Of a stretch of DNA of 54,950 nt, positions 8,299 to 18,075 are shown piece by piece. How positions within the stretch are numbered: position 1 is the first letter of the stretch; each line of letters starts with the position of its first letter. A program made the translations under genes and the position numbers. The stretch is from Bacteroidota bacterium (GTDB taxonomy: Bacteria > Bacteroidota > Ignavibacteria > Kapaibacteriales > UBA961). The notes beneath the pieces are model-generated. The model made no database searches and was not told the DNA's origin. It saw only the letters and a list, made by a program, of their open reading frames with translations. Where the stretch lies: the NCBI GenBank assembly GCA_018266765.1, contig JAFDZU010000004.1, forward strand, positions 6,209 through 61,158. Reading direction: 5' to 3'.

Positions 8299-9318
8299 TT
8301 ACGCTTGTTCCGGTTCAACAATTTTCGGTTCGTCTTTGATATATTTTTCTACATTCATACCAAAGACTAAATTATTATTTCGCACTACTTCTGTTAATTC
8401 CGTAAGGGATTTGCGACCGAAGTTGCGGAATTTCAATAAGTCTTGCTCACTTAACATAACAAGCTCTGCGAGTGTTTTGATATTTGCAGCTTTCAAGCAA
8501 TTATGAGCACGAACAGAAAGTTCGAGTTCATCAACAGGAGTAAGAAGGATTCTGCGAATACGCGTTTTTTCGGCTTCTTTTGCTTCTTCTTCTACAACTT
8601 CTGTTTGTTGTTGTTCACGTTTAATTTCATCAAAATTGATAAAGAGCAATACGTGTTCATGCAGAATTTCAGCGGCATCTTGAAGTGCTTCTTGAGCTGT
8701 TATCGTTCCGTCTGTTGTAACATCAATTGTAAGTTTTTCGTAGTCCGTTTTTTGACCGACACGATGTGGATCTACAGTAAAAATTACATTTTTAATCGGA
8801 GTATATATAGCATCTATCGGTATCATACCTATTGGATACTCAGAGTTGTTTTGTTCTTCAGCAGGAATATATCCTTTCCCGCGTCCAACTCTTAATTCTA
8901 CATCAAAATCTGCATCGTCAGCAAGTGTAGCAATGTGATGACTAGGATCCATTACTTGTACTTGCGGATTAGCATTTTCAATATCTTTTGCTGTCCATTT
9001 TCCCGAACCTTTAAGGCGAAAATTAATACGAGGTGGCTTTTTATCAAGCACTTTCATACGAATTTCTTTAAGATTGAGGATTATTTCTGAAACATCCTCA
9101 ATAACACCTTGAATTGTTTGGAATTCATGAAGAACTGTGCTAATTTTTAGCCCGACAATTGCCCACCCCGGAGTTGAAGACAAAATAACACGTCGTATAG
9201 CATTTCCAACCGTTACTCCATATCCTTCTTCTAAAGGTTGCAGAACAAATCTACCGTGATTTGTGGATGACGATTCTTCAATGTGTACCCTTTCAGGCAT
9301 TTGCATCGGTACGTTCAT
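8299..9318 (-). CDS. rpoA: RNA polymerase alpha subunit
   Basis: Alpha subunit of RNA polymerase, 339 aa. The N-terminal domain (about 1-230) carries the assembly motif GRFVLQPLEEGYGVTVGNAIRR. A charged linker rich in Glu (about 235-260) connects it to the C-terminal domain with LLTPVDELELSVRAHNCLK and the helix-hairpin-helix LLKFRNFGRKSLTEL, which contacts promoter UP elements and activators. It lies between rpsK and rplQ; the usual intervening rpsD is missing on its upstream side, where there are only 115 non-coding bases. Confidence 0.98.
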   Translation of the reverse strand: MNVPMQMPERVHIEESSSTNHGRFVLQPLEEGYGVTVGNAIRRVILSSTPGWAIVGLKISTVLHEFQTIQGVIEDVSEIILNLKEIRMKVLDKKPPRINFRLKGSGKWTAKDIENANPQVQVMDPSHHIATLADDADFDVELRVGRGKGYIPAEEQNNSEYPIGMIPIDAIYTPIKNVIFTVDPHRVGQKTDYEKLTIDVTTDGTITAQEALQDAAEILHEHVLLFINFDEIKREQQQTEVVEEEAKEAEKTRIRRILLTPVDELELSVRAHNCLKAANIKTLAELVMLSEQDLLKFRNFGRKSLTELTEVVRNNNLVFGMNVEKYIKDEPKIVEPEQA

Positions 9319-9433
9319 ATTTATCTTTCTAAATTAAATTAAACGTTCTAAATAGTAACATTCCTACAAAATAAACAATCTATAGGAAGTAATTGATTTA
9401 TCGTTTATTAGACAATCAATTTCAACTATAAAA

Positions 9434-9820
9434 TTATACTCTGCGTCGTTTCGGAGGACGGCAGCCATTATGAGGAAGTGGTGTTTGGTCGAGAATGTTC
9501 AGAATTTCAAGACCCGCATGAGCGAGTGCACGAATAGCTGCTTCGCGTCCAGATCCTGGTCCTTTGACAATAACCTCAACCTTACGAAGTCCCATTTCAT
9601 ACGCTTCTTTTGCCGAACGTTCAGCAGATATTTGAGAAGCATACGGTGTGTTTTTCTTCGAGCCACGGAAACCATTCCTTCCGGCAGAAGACCAACTTAA
9701 AGCATTACCGTAGGTATCAGTTATAGTTACTATAACATTATTAAATGTAGCTTTGACGTATGCTTTACCATGAACATCTGCTACGACTTTTTTCTTAACT
9801 CTTTTTTTAACAGCAGCCAT
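9434..9820 (-). CDS. rpsK: Ribosomal protein S11
   Basis: Small-subunit platform protein, 128 aa, binding the 16S rRNA 690/790 region near the mRNA exit. Diagnostic segments are [21 protein letters not shown] in the middle and the conserved C-terminal [15 protein letters not shown]. The lysine-rich start ([15 protein letters not shown]) is ordinary. It follows rpsM by 58 bases. Downstream comes rpoA rather than rpsD. Confidence 0.98.
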   Translation of the reverse strand: MAAVKKRVKKKVVADVHGKAYVKATFNNVIVTITDTYGNALSWSSAGRNGFRGSKKNTPYASQISAERSAKEAYEMGLRKVEVIVKGPGSGREAAIRALAHAGLEILNILDQTPLPHNGCRPPKRRRV

Positions 9821-9878
9821 TGATTAATAATTTCTACTATGGAAAAAATTCTAACTATTTCAACTAAATTCTTATATA

Positions 9879-10256
9879 TTATTTCTTAACCGCTTTTTTC
9901 TTGCCGGCTACAGTTTTTCTACGACCTTTGCGTGTACGAGAGTTTGTTCTTGTTCTTTGACCACGAGCAGGAAGTCCACGACGGTGACGTATTCCTCGGT
10001 AGCAACCAATATCCATCAATCTTTTGATGTTCAGTTGAACTTCAGAACGAAGCTGTCCTTCAACTTTATAATCAGCAAGTACTAAACGGATTCGAGCAAT
10101 TTCCTCGTCAGTCCATGTTTGTATACGCTTACTAAAGTCAATTCCGGCTTTGGTTAATATTTCCTCAGAAGATTTTGTACCTACGCCATAAATATACGTA
10201 AGTCCAATAACTCCTCTTTTATTCTTTGGTAAGTCAATTCCAGCGATACGTGCCAC
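9879..10256 (-). CDS. rpsM: Ribosomal protein S13
   Basis: Small-subunit head protein, 125 aa, contacting the P-site tRNA and L5. The N-terminal [21 protein letters not shown] and the C-terminal [20 protein letters not shown] are diagnostic. The start codon is GTG (10254-10256), fixed by a perfect AAGGAG Shine-Dalgarno sequence 7 bases upstream. The lysine-rich tail is of normal length. rpmJ lies just upstream, 15 bases away. Confidence 0.98.
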   Translation of the reverse strand: MARIAGIDLPKNKRGVIGLTYIYGVGTKSSEEILTKAGIDFSKRIQTWTDEEIARIRLVLADYKVEGQLRSEVQLNIKRLMDIGCYRGIRHRRGLPARGQRTRTNSRTRKGRRKTVAGKKKAVKK

Positions 10257-10271
10257 GTTGTTACTCCTTAA

Positions 10272-10388
10272 TTATCCTTGACGTTGTTTGAAGCGTGGAT
10301 TTTTTTTGTTAATAATATAAACGCGCCCCTTACGACGGACAATTTTGTCGTGAGGATTTCTTTTTTTGACAGATGCTTGTACTTTCAT
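10272..10388 (-). CDS. rpmJ: Ribosomal protein L36, zinc-free type
   Basis: Smallest large-subunit protein, 38 aa, found by reading the gap between rpsM and infA. It starts [17 protein letters not shown] and ends [12 protein letters not shown], which is the L36 framework. The Cys-Cys-Cys-His zinc ribbon of classical L36 is gone: there is no cysteine at all, and the position of the zinc histidine is Phe. It is therefore the C-minus paralogue, usual in Bacteroidota. Its place after infA and before rpsM is the standard order. Confidence 0.95.
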   Translation of the reverse strand: MKVQASVKKRNPHDKIVRRKGRVYIINKKNPRFKQRQG

Positions 10389-10428
10389 AACGATTCTTAC
10401 TGTAATATAGTAAAATTTTATTTTTGAT

Positions 10429-10647
10429 TTACTTATACCGATAAACAATTCGACCTTTTGATAAGTCGTATGGCGAAAGTTCGACTGTTACTTTATCGCC
10501 TTGCAATATTTTAATAAAATTCATTCGCATTTTTCCGGAAATATGGGCTAGAACTTTATGTCCATTGTCTAATTTCACAATAAATTGTGTGTTTGGTAAT
10601 GTTTCTTCAATAGTACCATCTACACGTATTAGGTCTTGTTTTGCCAT
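10429..10647 (-). CDS. infA: Translation initiation factor IF-1
   Basis: Small OB-fold factor, 72 aa, that binds the ribosomal A site during initiation. The sequence [18 protein letters not shown], the middle [18 protein letters not shown] and the end [15 protein letters not shown] match the family along its whole length. It lies 11 bases after map and 40 bases before rpmJ, the usual map-infA-rpmJ order. Confidence 0.98.
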   Translation of the reverse strand: MAKQDLIRVDGTIEETLPNTQFIVKLDNGHKVLAHISGKMRMNFIKILQGDKVTVELSPYDLSKGRIVYRYK

Positions 10648-10658
10648 AAATTCAAAAA

Positions 10659-11444
10659 TTAGCTTAAAAGCGTTAGAATAATTGGCTGTTTGTCTTCCAC
10701 AATGACTGTATGTTCAAAATGTGCAGAAGGACGACCATCTGATGTAAGAACTGTCCAACCATCACTTGCTGTTTTCACTCTAAACACACCGGCATTTACC
10801 ATCGGTTCGATTGCTAATGCTTTCCCTTTTACAAGTCTATCATTTGGAAATCGGGAACGATGCAATAATGGTGGTACAAAATTTGGAATTACCGGATCTT
10901 CATGTAATTTTTTACCAACTCCATGCCCAACTAATTCACGAACAACCGAAAAACCATTTTTTTCTACATGCGACTGAACCGCTCGTGATATATCATATAC
11001 CTTATTGTTTGCTACAGCTTGGCTCACACCCAACATAAGTGACTCATACGTTACATCAAGCAACAGTTGCTTTTCAGCTGATACAACACCTACAGGAAAA
11101 GTTGCCGCACTATCACCGAAATAACCATTTTTTTTAACACCACAATCAATCGAAACAATTTGCCCTTCTTCTAACTCTCTACTTGAGGGCAATCCATGGA
11201 CAACCTCATCGTTTATTGATATACACAAGGAAGAAGGAAAAGATTTTCCATCTACAATATATCCTTTAAAAGCCGGCTCTCCATTTTGTGAACGAATATA
11301 ATCTTCGGCTATAGCATCAAGTTCATCTGTTGTAATTCCAACTCTAACATTTTTTCGAACTTCAAGCAATGCACCAACAACTATTCTACAAGATTCTTCA
11401 ATCAGATTAATAGCAGAAGGTATTTTAATTGCAGGAGAGTTCAT
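10659..11444 (-). CDS. map: Methionine aminopeptidase, type I
   Basis: Removes the N-terminal methionine from new proteins. The 261 aa contain the five metal ligands in their usual order: D in SIDCGV, D in [10 protein letters not shown] in [13 protein letters not shown] in AIEPMV and E in HFEHTVIV. There is no N-terminal zinc-finger extension, so it is the short Ia form. The ATG at 11444 gives the usual start. It sits 17 bases downstream of secY in the spc-type operon. Confidence 0.97.
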   Translation of the reverse strand: MNSPAIKIPSAINLIEESCRIVVGALLEVRKNVRVGITTDELDAIAEDYIRSQNGEPAFKGYIVDGKSFPSSLCISINDEVVHGLPSSRELEEGQIVSIDCGVKKNGYFGDSAATFPVGVVSAEKQLLLDVTYESLMLGVSQAVANNKVYDISRAVQSHVEKNGFSVVRELVGHGVGKKLHEDPVIPNFVPPLLHRSRFPNDRLVKGKALAIEPMVNAGVFRVKTASDGWTVLTSDGRPSAHFEHTVIVEDKQPIILTLLS

Positions 11445-11461
11445 AATTGTTTTTCATACTA

Positions 11462-12811
11462 TCAGAATCCACCTACATTACCAGCATTTGCTCTGCCTCT
11501 GATTTTACCACTTTTCATAAATCCATCATAATGTCGCATTAGCAAATATGATTCAATTTGTTGAAGAGTATCAAGAGCTACCCCCACTATAATCAACAAA
11601 CTTGTTCCACCAAAAAAGGAAGCAAATCCGGGTGGTACAGCAAGTACATTTTGAATAAATGTAGGAAGAATTGCAATTAGAGCTAAAAATACTGAACCAG
11701 GTAATGTTATTCTTGTTAATATATTTTCAACGTAATCAGCTGTTGGTTTTCCTGGCCTAATTCCCGGAATAAAACCACCTTGCTTTTTCATGTTTTCAGC
11801 AACATCTTTAGGATTAAAAACAATCGCTGTATAGAAATATGTAAAGAATATAATAACTAATGAATAAATTAAAGCGTATGCATACGAACGATCACTAAAA
11901 AGATGCGCTATAGATGCCAAACCCGGGCTATCAGGAAAAAAACTGAGTACTGTACTCGGAATAAACAACATAGATTGAGCAAAGATAATAGGCATAACAC
12001 CAGCTGTATTTACTCTAAGGGGAATATATTGAGTTGTTCCACCGTACGTTTTTTTTCCAACTACTCTTTTTGCGTATTGCACAGGTATCCTTCGAGCTCC
12101 TTGTGTAACCAAAATCACAGCGGCTACTATGAATACCAACATTCCCGCCATTATAACATCTACAATCCACAATCGTGAATTTGCTTGGACAAGTGATATT
12201 TCTTGTGCAATAGCCGATGGTAGTCGAGCTATAATACCAATAAAGATTATAAGTGATATACCGTTCCCTAATCCTCTATCAGTAATAAGTTCACCTAGCC
12301 ACATTAAGAATATAGTTCCCGAAGTAAGAATTATAATAGATGAAATTATAAATCCAATTCCCTCGAAGGGTACTACTGTTGCTCCATTTGTAGGGTTTGC
12401 GATTTTTACACTAATTCCCCATGCTTGAAGTGCGGCTATAAGTACTGTTAGATATCGTGTATATTGATTAATTTTTCTACGACCATCTTCGCCTTCACGT
12501 TGCATTTTCTGTATTTGCGGCATTACGATGGCGGCAAGTTGAAATACGATAGACGCAGAAATGTATGGCATAATCCCAAGAGCAAAAATTGCCGCATTGG
12601 AAAGTGCTCCACCTACAAATAAATCATAAAGTCCTAAAAGCGAATTAGAATCTGTTTGAGAGGACGCATGCAAAGCCACAACATCGACACCTGGCAATGA
12701 AATATATGCTCCAATACGAACGACAACTAATATTCCTATAGTGAATACAATTCTTTGTCGAAGTTCTTCAATTTTGAAGATATTTTTAAAAGTTTGAACT
12801 ATATTAGCCAT
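11462..12811 (-). CDS. secY: Protein translocase subunit SecY
   Basis: Channel-forming subunit of the Sec translocon, about ten membrane helices, 449 aa. I chose the ATG at 12809-12811 (MANIVQTFKNIFKIEELRQR), because the family starts this way; the upstream ATG at 12841 would add ten residues that overlap rplO further. The plug and helix 2 region has the usual YISASIVFQLAAIVMPQ, and the cytosolic loops carry EGEDGRRKINQYTRY and KQGGFIPGIRPGKPT. It overlaps the end of rplO by 8 bases, so the two are probably translationally coupled. Confidence 0.97.
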   Translation of the reverse strand: MANIVQTFKNIFKIEELRQRIVFTIGILVVVRIGAYISLPGVDVVALHASSQTDSNSLLGLYDLFVGGALSNAAIFALGIMPYISASIVFQLAAIVMPQIQKMQREGEDGRRKINQYTRYLTVLIAALQAWGISVKIANPTNGATVVPFEGIGFIISSIIILTSGTIFLMWLGELITDRGLGNGISLIIFIGIIARLPSAIAQEISLVQANSRLWIVDVIMAGMLVFIVAAVILVTQGARRIPVQYAKRVVGKKTYGGTTQYIPLRVNTAGVMPIIFAQSMLFIPSTVLSFFPDSPGLASIAHLFSDRSYAYALIYSLVIIFFTYFYTAIVFNPKDVAENMKKQGGFIPGIRPGKPTADYVENILTRITLPGSVFLALIAILPTFIQNVLAVPPGFASFFGGTSLLIIVGVALDTLQQIESYLLMRHYDGFMKSGKIRGRANAGNVGGF

Positions 12812-13265
12812 TGGTAATTGCTGTGCCTCCCGCAGACTCAATTTTTTGCTTAGCCGACTCTGAAAAACTGTCTGCTGAAATATGAAGTTTAGCGGTTAAT
12901 TCTCCACTGCCCAATATTTTCAATGGAACAGTTCTTTTACTTATTGCACCTATTTCATAGAGTAACTCTGGTGTTACGCCATTTCCATCAAACAAATTTG
13001 CGTCTGATAACTCTTGCAATGTAGATAGATTAAGAATTTGAAATTCAACTCTAAATGGATTACTAAATCCAAATTTTGGTAAGCGTCGGCTTAGTGGCAT
13101 TTGACCACCTTCGAATCCTCGCTTGCTTTTGTAACCGGAAGTTGCTTTATGTCCTTTATGTCCACGAGTAGATGTTCCGCCATGTCCAGAACCAGCACCA
13201 CGACCTATTCGTTTTTTTTTGCCTGTCGAACCTATCGCAGGGCTGAGATTACCAATATGTTTCAT
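12804..13265 (-). CDS. rplO: Ribosomal protein L15
   Basis: Large-subunit assembly protein, 153 aa. The glycine/arginine/lysine-rich N-terminal extension (RIGRGAGSGHGGTSTRGHKG) that threads into 23S rRNA is followed by the globular part with GGQMPLSRRLPKFGF. Length and order (rpmD-rplO-secY) are standard. An AAGGA lies about 9 bases before the ATG. Confidence 0.98.
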   Translation of the reverse strand: MKHIGNLSPAIGSTGKKKRIGRGAGSGHGGTSTRGHKGHKATSGYKSKRGFEGGQMPLSRRLPKFGFSNPFRVEFQILNLSTLQELSDANLFDGNGVTPELLYEIGAISKRTVPLKILGSGELTAKLHISADSFSESAKQKIESAGGTAITNG

Positions 13266-13284
13266 TAGATTAATTCCTTAATTC

Positions 13285-13470
13285 TTAGGCAGAAATTTCT
13301 TCAACAGTTACGAGGTGTTTTACAACGTTAATCATACCAAGAGTTTGCACGTTTTTTGGTTGAATAACAACATAATTTGGTCTTCCCAATCCAAGTGCTA
13401 AAATAGTGCGCTTTTGATTTTCTTTCGTTTTAATCATACTGCGTATCTGAGTTATTTTCAGTTTTTCCAT
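13285..13470 (-). CDS. rpmD: Ribosomal protein L30
   Basis: Short large-subunit protein, 61 aa, the normal bacterial length. The core KITQIRSMIKTKENQKRT and LGLGRPNYVVIQ match the family. It lies between rpsE and rplO with gaps of 26 and 19 bases. Confidence 0.96.
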   Translation of the reverse strand: MEKLKITQIRSMIKTKENQKRTILALGLGRPNYVVIQPKNVQTLGMINVVKHLVTVEEISA

Positions 13471-13496
13471 TGCGATATTCCCACTATTTATAATAA

Positions 13497-14000
13497 TTAT
13501 CCACGTGTTACTTTTTCTACAGATATTCCTCGGCGAGCAGCAACTGATTGTGCATCTTGCAAATGGACTAATGCTTGTATTGTTGCTTTTACTGTATTGT
13601 GTGGGTTTGAAGAACCTAAACTCTTTGTTAGAACATCTTGTACTCCAGCTAATTCTAGAACCGCACGTACACCACCCGATGCGATAACACCAGTACCGGC
13701 TGAGGCAGGTTTAATAAATACGCGTGCTGCACCAAATTTACCGGTGACATCATGTGGAATGGTATTGTCTTGCAATCTTACAGTAACTACATTCTTCTTT
13801 GCAGCGTCGGTAGCTTTTGTAACAGCATCTACTACTTCACCAGCTTTACCCAAACCATAGCCAATATGACCATTACCATCGCCAACAACTACAATTGCCG
13901 AAAAGTTAAATCGACGTCCACCTTTTACAACTTTTGCTGTACGACCTACATATACAAGCTTATCTTTTAAGTCAAGGTCTGAAACTCTAATTTTTGCCAC
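13497..14000 (-). CDS. rpsE: Ribosomal protein S5
   Basis: Small-subunit protein of the decoding-fidelity region, 167 aa. The N-terminal double-stranded-RNA-binding fold has [21 protein letters not shown] and the C-terminal fold [20 protein letters not shown]. The start codon is GTG (13998-14000), set by an AGGAG with 9-base spacing. Neighbours are rplR and rpmD. Confidence 0.98.
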   Translation of the reverse strand: MAKIRVSDLDLKDKLVYVGRTAKVVKGGRRFNFSAIVVVGDGNGHIGYGLGKAGEVVDAVTKATDAAKKNVVTVRLQDNTIPHDVTGKFGAARVFIKPASAGTGVIASGGVRAVLELAGVQDVLTKSLGSSNPHNTVKATIQALVHLQDAQSVAARRGISVEKVTRG

Positions 14001-14023
14001 TGAGGTTTTCTCCTAATTGAATA

Positions 14024-14392
14024 TCAAAATTGCAAACCGGCTTCACGAGCGGCATCTGCTAATGCCTTTACTCGACCGTGATAAATATACCCATTGCGGT
14101 CGAAGGCAACAGACGAAATGTTTTTTGCGAGTGCACGCTGAGCAAGCAATGCGCCAACGAGTTTACTGTTATCGCTCTTTGTACTTTCATTAGTAATCGA
14201 ACCTATAATTTCTTTTTCAACAGTCGAAGCTGAAACAAGTGTTAAGTTTTGTGTGTCATCAATAATTTGAGCATATATGTGCTTCAAACTTCTATATACA
14301 CTTAAACGATAGCGTTCTGGAGTTCCGGTAATTTTTTTGCGTACCCGCAATTTTCTTCGTGTTCGACGTTCTTTCTTCAGATTTGCACTCAT
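14024..14392 (-). CDS. rplR: Ribosomal protein L18
   Basis: 5S-rRNA-binding protein, 122 aa. The basic N-terminal [18 protein letters not shown] and the C-terminal [20 protein letters not shown] are diagnostic. Length and position between rplF and rpsE are normal. Confidence 0.98.
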   Translation of the reverse strand: MSANLKKERRTRRKLRVRKKITGTPERYRLSVYRSLKHIYAQIIDDTQNLTLVSASTVEKEIIGSITNESTKSDNSKLVGALLAQRALAKNISSVAFDRNGYIYHGRVKALADAAREAGLQF

Positions 14393-14432
14393 GATACTTT
14401 ATATCCTTTTGTCAACGTTGTAATTTCAAATG

Positions 14433-14972
14433 TTATTTACCGGCTGATTTACCGGCTTTTCTACGGATTTGTTCACCTTCATATCTAACGCCTTTTCCTT
14501 TGTACGGCTCAGGTGGACGAAGTCTGCGAATTTTTGATGCAATTTCACCTACTAAATGCTTGTCAATTCCTTTGACTTGAATTTGCGTTGGCGCTGGTAC
14601 AACGAAATCAATTCCATCAGGTGGTATAAATAAAATAGGATGCGAATAACCCAAGGCTAAATACAATCTATTTCCACGCATTTCTGCACGATAACCAACA
14701 CCTTCAATTATTAAATTACGCTGAAACCCATTAACAACACCTTCAATTGCATTTGCACTAAGAGCGCGTGTTAATCCGTGCAAAGCACGAATGTCTTTTT
14801 GGTCGCTTACTCTTGCAAATGAAATAATGTTATTTTCATTTGAATATGATATCTCTGAAGGGACACGAACCATTAGTTCGCCCTTTGGGCCTTTTGCTTT
14901 TAGAATTCCACCGGCAACTGTAACTTGTACATTAGCCGGAACTGCGATTTGCTTTTTACCTACACGGGACAC
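14433..14972 (-). CDS. rplF: Ribosomal protein L6
   Basis: Large-subunit protein near the factor-binding site, 179 aa, two tandem L6 folds. Motifs are SRVGKKQIAVPANVQVTV at the start and RPPEPYKGKGVRYEGEQIRR near the end. It starts with GTG (14970-14972), with GGAG 7 bases upstream. The order rpsH-rplF-rplR is standard. Confidence 0.98.
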   Translation of the reverse strand: MSRVGKKQIAVPANVQVTVAGGILKAKGPKGELMVRVPSEISYSNENNIISFARVSDQKDIRALHGLTRALSANAIEGVVNGFQRNLIIEGVGYRAEMRGNRLYLALGYSHPILFIPPDGIDFVVPAPTQIQVKGIDKHLVGEIASKIRRLRPPEPYKGKGVRYEGEQIRRKAGKSAGK

Positions 14973-14990
14973 GTTTGAGCTCCTTGAATT

Positions 14991-15386
14991 TTACCAGACT
15001 GTGCAAAGAATTTCACCGCCTACATTGTAAAGCCGTGCTTGTTTATCGGTCATCACTCCTTTTGAAGTGGAGACAATAGCCATACCTAAACCGTTTCGTA
15101 CTCTTGGTAATTTATCAGCAGGTAAATAAACACGTCGACCGGGTTTACTTACTTTTTTGACTTCTTGTATTGCTGGCAAACCATTGTGATACCGAAGTAT
15201 TACTCGTATTACACCTTGTTTATTATCTTCAATTGTTTCAAAATTGTTGATAAATCCTTGATCTTTTAGGATGGTTGCTACTGCAATTTTAAGATTAGAA
15301 GATGGAGTATCCACTGACTTGTGCTTCGCTGAAGCTGCATTTCTAATTCTTGTCAAGAAATCTGCTATTGTATCTGATACTGGCAT
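14991..15386 (-). CDS. rpsH: Ribosomal protein S8
   Basis: 16S rRNA central-domain assembly protein, 131 aa. It has TIADFLTRIRNAASAKHKSV at the N-terminus and the conserved STSKGVMTDKQARLYNVGGE at the end. In many bacteria S8 represses its own operon by binding an rRNA-like hairpin in the L5 region; I did not find a clear mimic here. Confidence 0.98.
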   Translation of the reverse strand: MPVSDTIADFLTRIRNAASAKHKSVDTPSSNLKIAVATILKDQGFINNFETIEDNKQGVIRVILRYHNGLPAIQEVKKVSKPGRRVYLPADKLPRVRNGLGMAIVSTSKGVMTDKQARLYNVGGEILCTVW

Positions 15387-15413
15387 ATTATTCTTTTATA
15401 ATTTAAATATTAG

Positions 15414-15683
15414 TTACCAACTTGCCTTGCGGATACCCGGAATTTTTCCTTCGAGTGCCAACTGGCGAAATATATTACGACCCAAACCAAATCTTTTATA
15501 AACACCACGAGCCCTTCCTGTCATACTACAACGGCTTTGAACACGTGTTGGAGAGCTATTTCTAGGAAGTTTTTGTAATCCTTCCCAATCTCCTGCATTT
15601 TTAAGTTCTTCACGCTTGGCAGCATATTTTTCTACCAATCTCTTACGTTTTTCATTTCGGGCGATTACGCTTGTTTTTGCCAT
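15414..15683 (-). CDS. rpsN: Ribosomal protein S14, long zinc-free type
   Basis: Small-subunit head protein, 89 aa. The long form is recognised from its N-terminal half ([19 protein letters not shown]). The C-terminal [18 protein letters not shown] is conserved, but the paired CxxC zinc motifs of the short 61-aa form are absent; only one cysteine is present. Position between rplE and rpsH is standard. Confidence 0.97.
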   Translation of the reverse strand: MAKTSVIARNEKRKRLVEKYAAKREELKNAGDWEGLQKLPRNSSPTRVQSRCSMTGRARGVYKRFGLGRNIFRQLALEGKIPGIRKASW

Positions 15684-15698
15684 AAATTTATTCTATAA

Positions 15699-16322
15699 TT
15701 ATGCTTTACGGAATGGAAATCCAAATTCTTGTAATAATGCTGATGCTTCTTCATCTGATTTTGCACTGGTAACGAATGTTATATCCATACCTGTTATTCG
15801 GCTTACTTTATCAACATCAATTTCAGGGAAAATAATTTGCTCTTTAATACCAATTGTCAAGGAGCCACGACCGTCGAAAGATTTATCTGAATATCCTCTA
15901 AAGTCACGAATACGCGGTGATGTTATATTGATAAATCTATCAATAAATTCAAACATCATTGCTCTGCGAAGAGTAACATGACAGCCGATTGGCTGACCTG
16001 CGCGTAACTTGAAATTAGCTATTGCCTTTTTTGAGCGGGTTATTGCTGGGCGTTGTCCTGATATTAATTCCATTTCATTGACAGCATTCTGCAAAATCTT
16101 TTGATCTTGAGTCGCAGAACCAACTCCCATATTTATGCAAATTTTCTTCAATTTTGGAACCTGCATAACGGACTTATACCCAAATTTTTTCATCAAAGCC
16201 GGCACAACCTGCTCACGGTAAAATGCTGCTAGTCGAGGTGCAGGTACTGCACCTTTATATTCTTCAATCCGGCGACCTTCCGGTTTTAATTCGATTTTTT
16301 TTACAGTTGCTTGCTTTGCCAT
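15699..16322 (-). CDS. rplE: Ribosomal protein L5 with N-terminal extension
   Basis: 5S-rRNA-binding protein of the central protuberance that touches S13 and the P-site tRNA. The core starts near residue 28 ([20 protein letters not shown]) and includes [16 protein letters not shown] and [14 protein letters not shown]. With 207 aa it is about 25 residues longer than most L5 proteins, owing to a charged N-terminal extension ([20 protein letters not shown]). No internal ATG with a better ribosome-binding site was seen, so the extension is probably real. Confidence 0.96.
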   Translation of the reverse strand: MAKQATVKKIELKPEGRRIEEYKGAVPAPRLAAFYREQVVPALMKKFGYKSVMQVPKLKKICINMGVGSATQDQKILQNAVNEMELISGQRPAITRSKKAIANFKLRAGQPIGCHVTLRRAMMFEFIDRFINITSPRIRDFRGYSDKSFDGRGSLTIGIKEQIIFPEIDVDKVSRITGMDITFVTSAKSDEEASALLQEFGFPFRKA

Positions 16323-16339
16323 GTTCTAAATCTCACAGA

Positions 16340-16660
16340 TTAAATTTCTTTACCATTTGTTCGTGCAATTCTTACCGATGATTTCTCACCAGCTTTTTCG
16401 AGTGATTTTATACTCACACGGGTAGGCTTGCCTTCGCTGTCGACAAGTTGGACATTAGAATAATGTATTGGCATTTCCTTACTTAATATTCCACCTTGCT
16501 GATTAGCAGCAGTAGGTCTAGAATGTTTTTTACGGATACTTATGCCTTCAATCAGGATTCTCATTTTTTTAGAATCTACTTCTAATACTCGACCGGTTTT
16601 ACCTTTATCGTTACCTGTTATAACAGCGACAGTATCACCTTTTTTTATTTTTAATTTCAT
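16340..16660 (-). CDS. rplX: Ribosomal protein L24
   Basis: Assembly-initiating large-subunit protein, 106 aa. The KOW motif at residues 7-35 ([20 protein letters not shown]) is clear, and [11 protein letters not shown] follows as in other bacteria. Gaps to rplN and rplE are 14 and 17 bases. Confidence 0.97.
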   Translation of the reverse strand: MKLKIKKGDTVAVITGNDKGKTGRVLEVDSKKMRILIEGISIRKKHSRPTAANQQGGILSKEMPIHYSNVQLVDSEGKPTRVSIKSLEKAGEKSSVRIARTNGKEI

Positions 16661-16674
16661 AGGATTGCCTCTTC

Positions 16675-17043
16675 TTATAGAACTTCTGGTGCCAGAGAAA
16701 TAATTTTCATAAAGTTTCTCTCACGCAATTCACGAGCTACGGGACCAAAAATACGAGTTCCGCGTGGCTCTCCTTGATTATTGAGAATTACAGCTGCATT
16801 TTCATCAAACCTGATATACGAGCCATCTTTCCGTTGAATTTCTTTTTTAGTTCGTACCACGACTGCTTTACACACATCCCCTTTTTTAACTCCACCATTA
16901 GGAAGTGCCGCTTTTACGGATACTACTATTATATCACCTACACCAGCATAGCGTCGGGCATGCCCTCCAAGGACACGAATACAGCGTACTCGCCTTGCTC
17001 CTGAATTATCAGCTACCACTAGATTTGATTCTTCTTGTATCAT
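16675..17043 (-). CDS. rplN: Ribosomal protein L14
   Basis: Large-subunit protein at the subunit interface, 122 aa. [20 protein letters not shown] at the start and [20 protein letters not shown] at the end are diagnostic. Full length, standard position between rpsQ and rplX. Confidence 0.98.
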   Translation of the reverse strand: MIQEESNLVVADNSGARRVRCIRVLGGHARRYAGVGDIIVVSVKAALPNGGVKKGDVCKAVVVRTKKEIQRKDGSYIRFDENAAVILNNQGEPRGTRIFGPVARELRERNFMKIISLAPEVL

Positions 17044-17069
17044 TTAAGTATCTTTCTATATAAAGCGCT

Positions 17070-17369
17070 TTACTGTGCTCGTTCTATAATTTCAATTAAT
17101 GACCATCTCTTTTGGGCACTAAGAGGACGACTTTCAATCACTCTTACTACATCACCAATATTACAAGTGTTTTCTTCATCGTGAGCCATAACCTTTTTGG
17201 TTTGCTTGTAGTACTTTCTATACAATGGATGTACAACTTGTCGCTCAATTGCGACTACAATTGATTTGTTCATCTTATTACTCACGACTTTACCTTGTCT
17301 TATTTTCTTTCTTCCGGGAACATATTCCCCTGAAGTTGATACTTGTGTTTGTTCGTTTATCGTTTCCAT
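17070..17369 (-). CDS. rpsQ: Ribosomal protein S17 with N-terminal extension
   Basis: Small-subunit OB-fold protein. The core [20 protein letters not shown] and [20 protein letters not shown] is clear. The protein has 99 aa against the usual 80-90, because about 18 polar residues ([18 protein letters not shown]) precede the core. No better internal start was seen, so I keep the ATG at 17369. Confidence 0.96.
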   Translation of the reverse strand: METINEQTQVSTSGEYVPGRKKIRQGKVVSNKMNKSIVVAIERQVVHPLYRKYYKQTKKVMAHDEENTCNIGDVVRVIESRPLSAQKRWSLIEIIERAQ

Positions 17370-17376
17370 GATTATA

Positions 17377-17586
17377 TTATGCTCCCACTAATGATGCTCG
17401 TTCGCCTATAATTAAATTAAGTCTTGCAATATCTTTACGAAGTGTTCTGATATATGAAGTATCTTGCAATTGACTTAATGCTTTTTGAAAGCGTAATTTT
17501 ACAAGGGTTTCTTCTGCTTCACGAAGTGTATTTACTATTTCTTCACTTGTTAATTCCCGAAGGTCGTGTGCTTTCCGAGCTTTCAT
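17377..17586 (-). CDS. rpmC: Ribosomal protein L29
   Basis: Two-helix protein near the exit tunnel, 69 aa. The motif [20 protein letters not shown] and [20 protein letters not shown] match the family. Its ATG overlaps the rplP stop codon in an ATGA arrangement, so translation is probably coupled. Confidence 0.97.
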   Translation of the reverse strand: MKARKAHDLRELTSEEIVNTLREAEETLVKLRFQKALSQLQDTSYIRTLRKDIARLNLIIGERASLVGA

Positions 17587-18005
17587 TGAATATCCGCATC
17601 AATTCGTGTAACAAACTTAACTTTAATCGGTAATTTATGCGAAGCCAAACGAATTGCTTCTTGAGCTGCTTCCTTTGATACTCCGTCAATTTCAAATAAT
17701 ACTCTTCCGGGTTTTACAACTGCTACCCAAAATTCTGGACTACCTTTACCAGAACCCATTCGAGTTTCAGCCGGTTTTTTGGTTACCGGTTTATCAGGAA
17801 ATATACGAATCCAAACTTTACCATCACGCTTTAGATAACGATTAATTGCAATACGAGCTGATTCTATTTGACGATTAGTAATCCAAGCAGGTTCAAGTGC
17901 TTTCATACCAAAACTTCCAAATGTCACCAACGAACCACGATAAGCTTTGCCTTTCATTCGTCCACGTTGCGTCTTACGGTGTTTTACTCTTTTAGGAAGT
18001 AACAT
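17583..18005 (-). CDS. rplP: Ribosomal protein L16
   Basis: Large-subunit protein near the A site and 5S rRNA, 140 aa. [20 protein letters not shown] at the start and [20 protein letters not shown] in the middle are diagnostic. The arginine in RMGSGKG, hydroxylated in E. coli, is kept. It overlaps rpmC by four bases. Confidence 0.98.
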   Translation of the reverse strand: MLLPKRVKHRKTQRGRMKGKAYRGSLVTFGSFGMKALEPAWITNRQIESARIAINRYLKRDGKVWIRIFPDKPVTKKPAETRMGSGKGSPEFWVAVVKPGRVLFEIDGVSKEAAQEAIRLASHKLPIKVKFVTRIDADIQ

Positions 18006-18075
18006 AATCTTTTTTCTTTCTTTTCTTGCTTAAGGATATTATCTTAGACAAACGAAATATTTCTATACAAGTAAC

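Noticed and set aside
8503-8895. 130-codon plus-strand frame inside rpoA
   Set aside because: It is antisense to a well-conserved gene and its translation (Phe/Tyr/Cys/Asn-rich) has no family resemblance.
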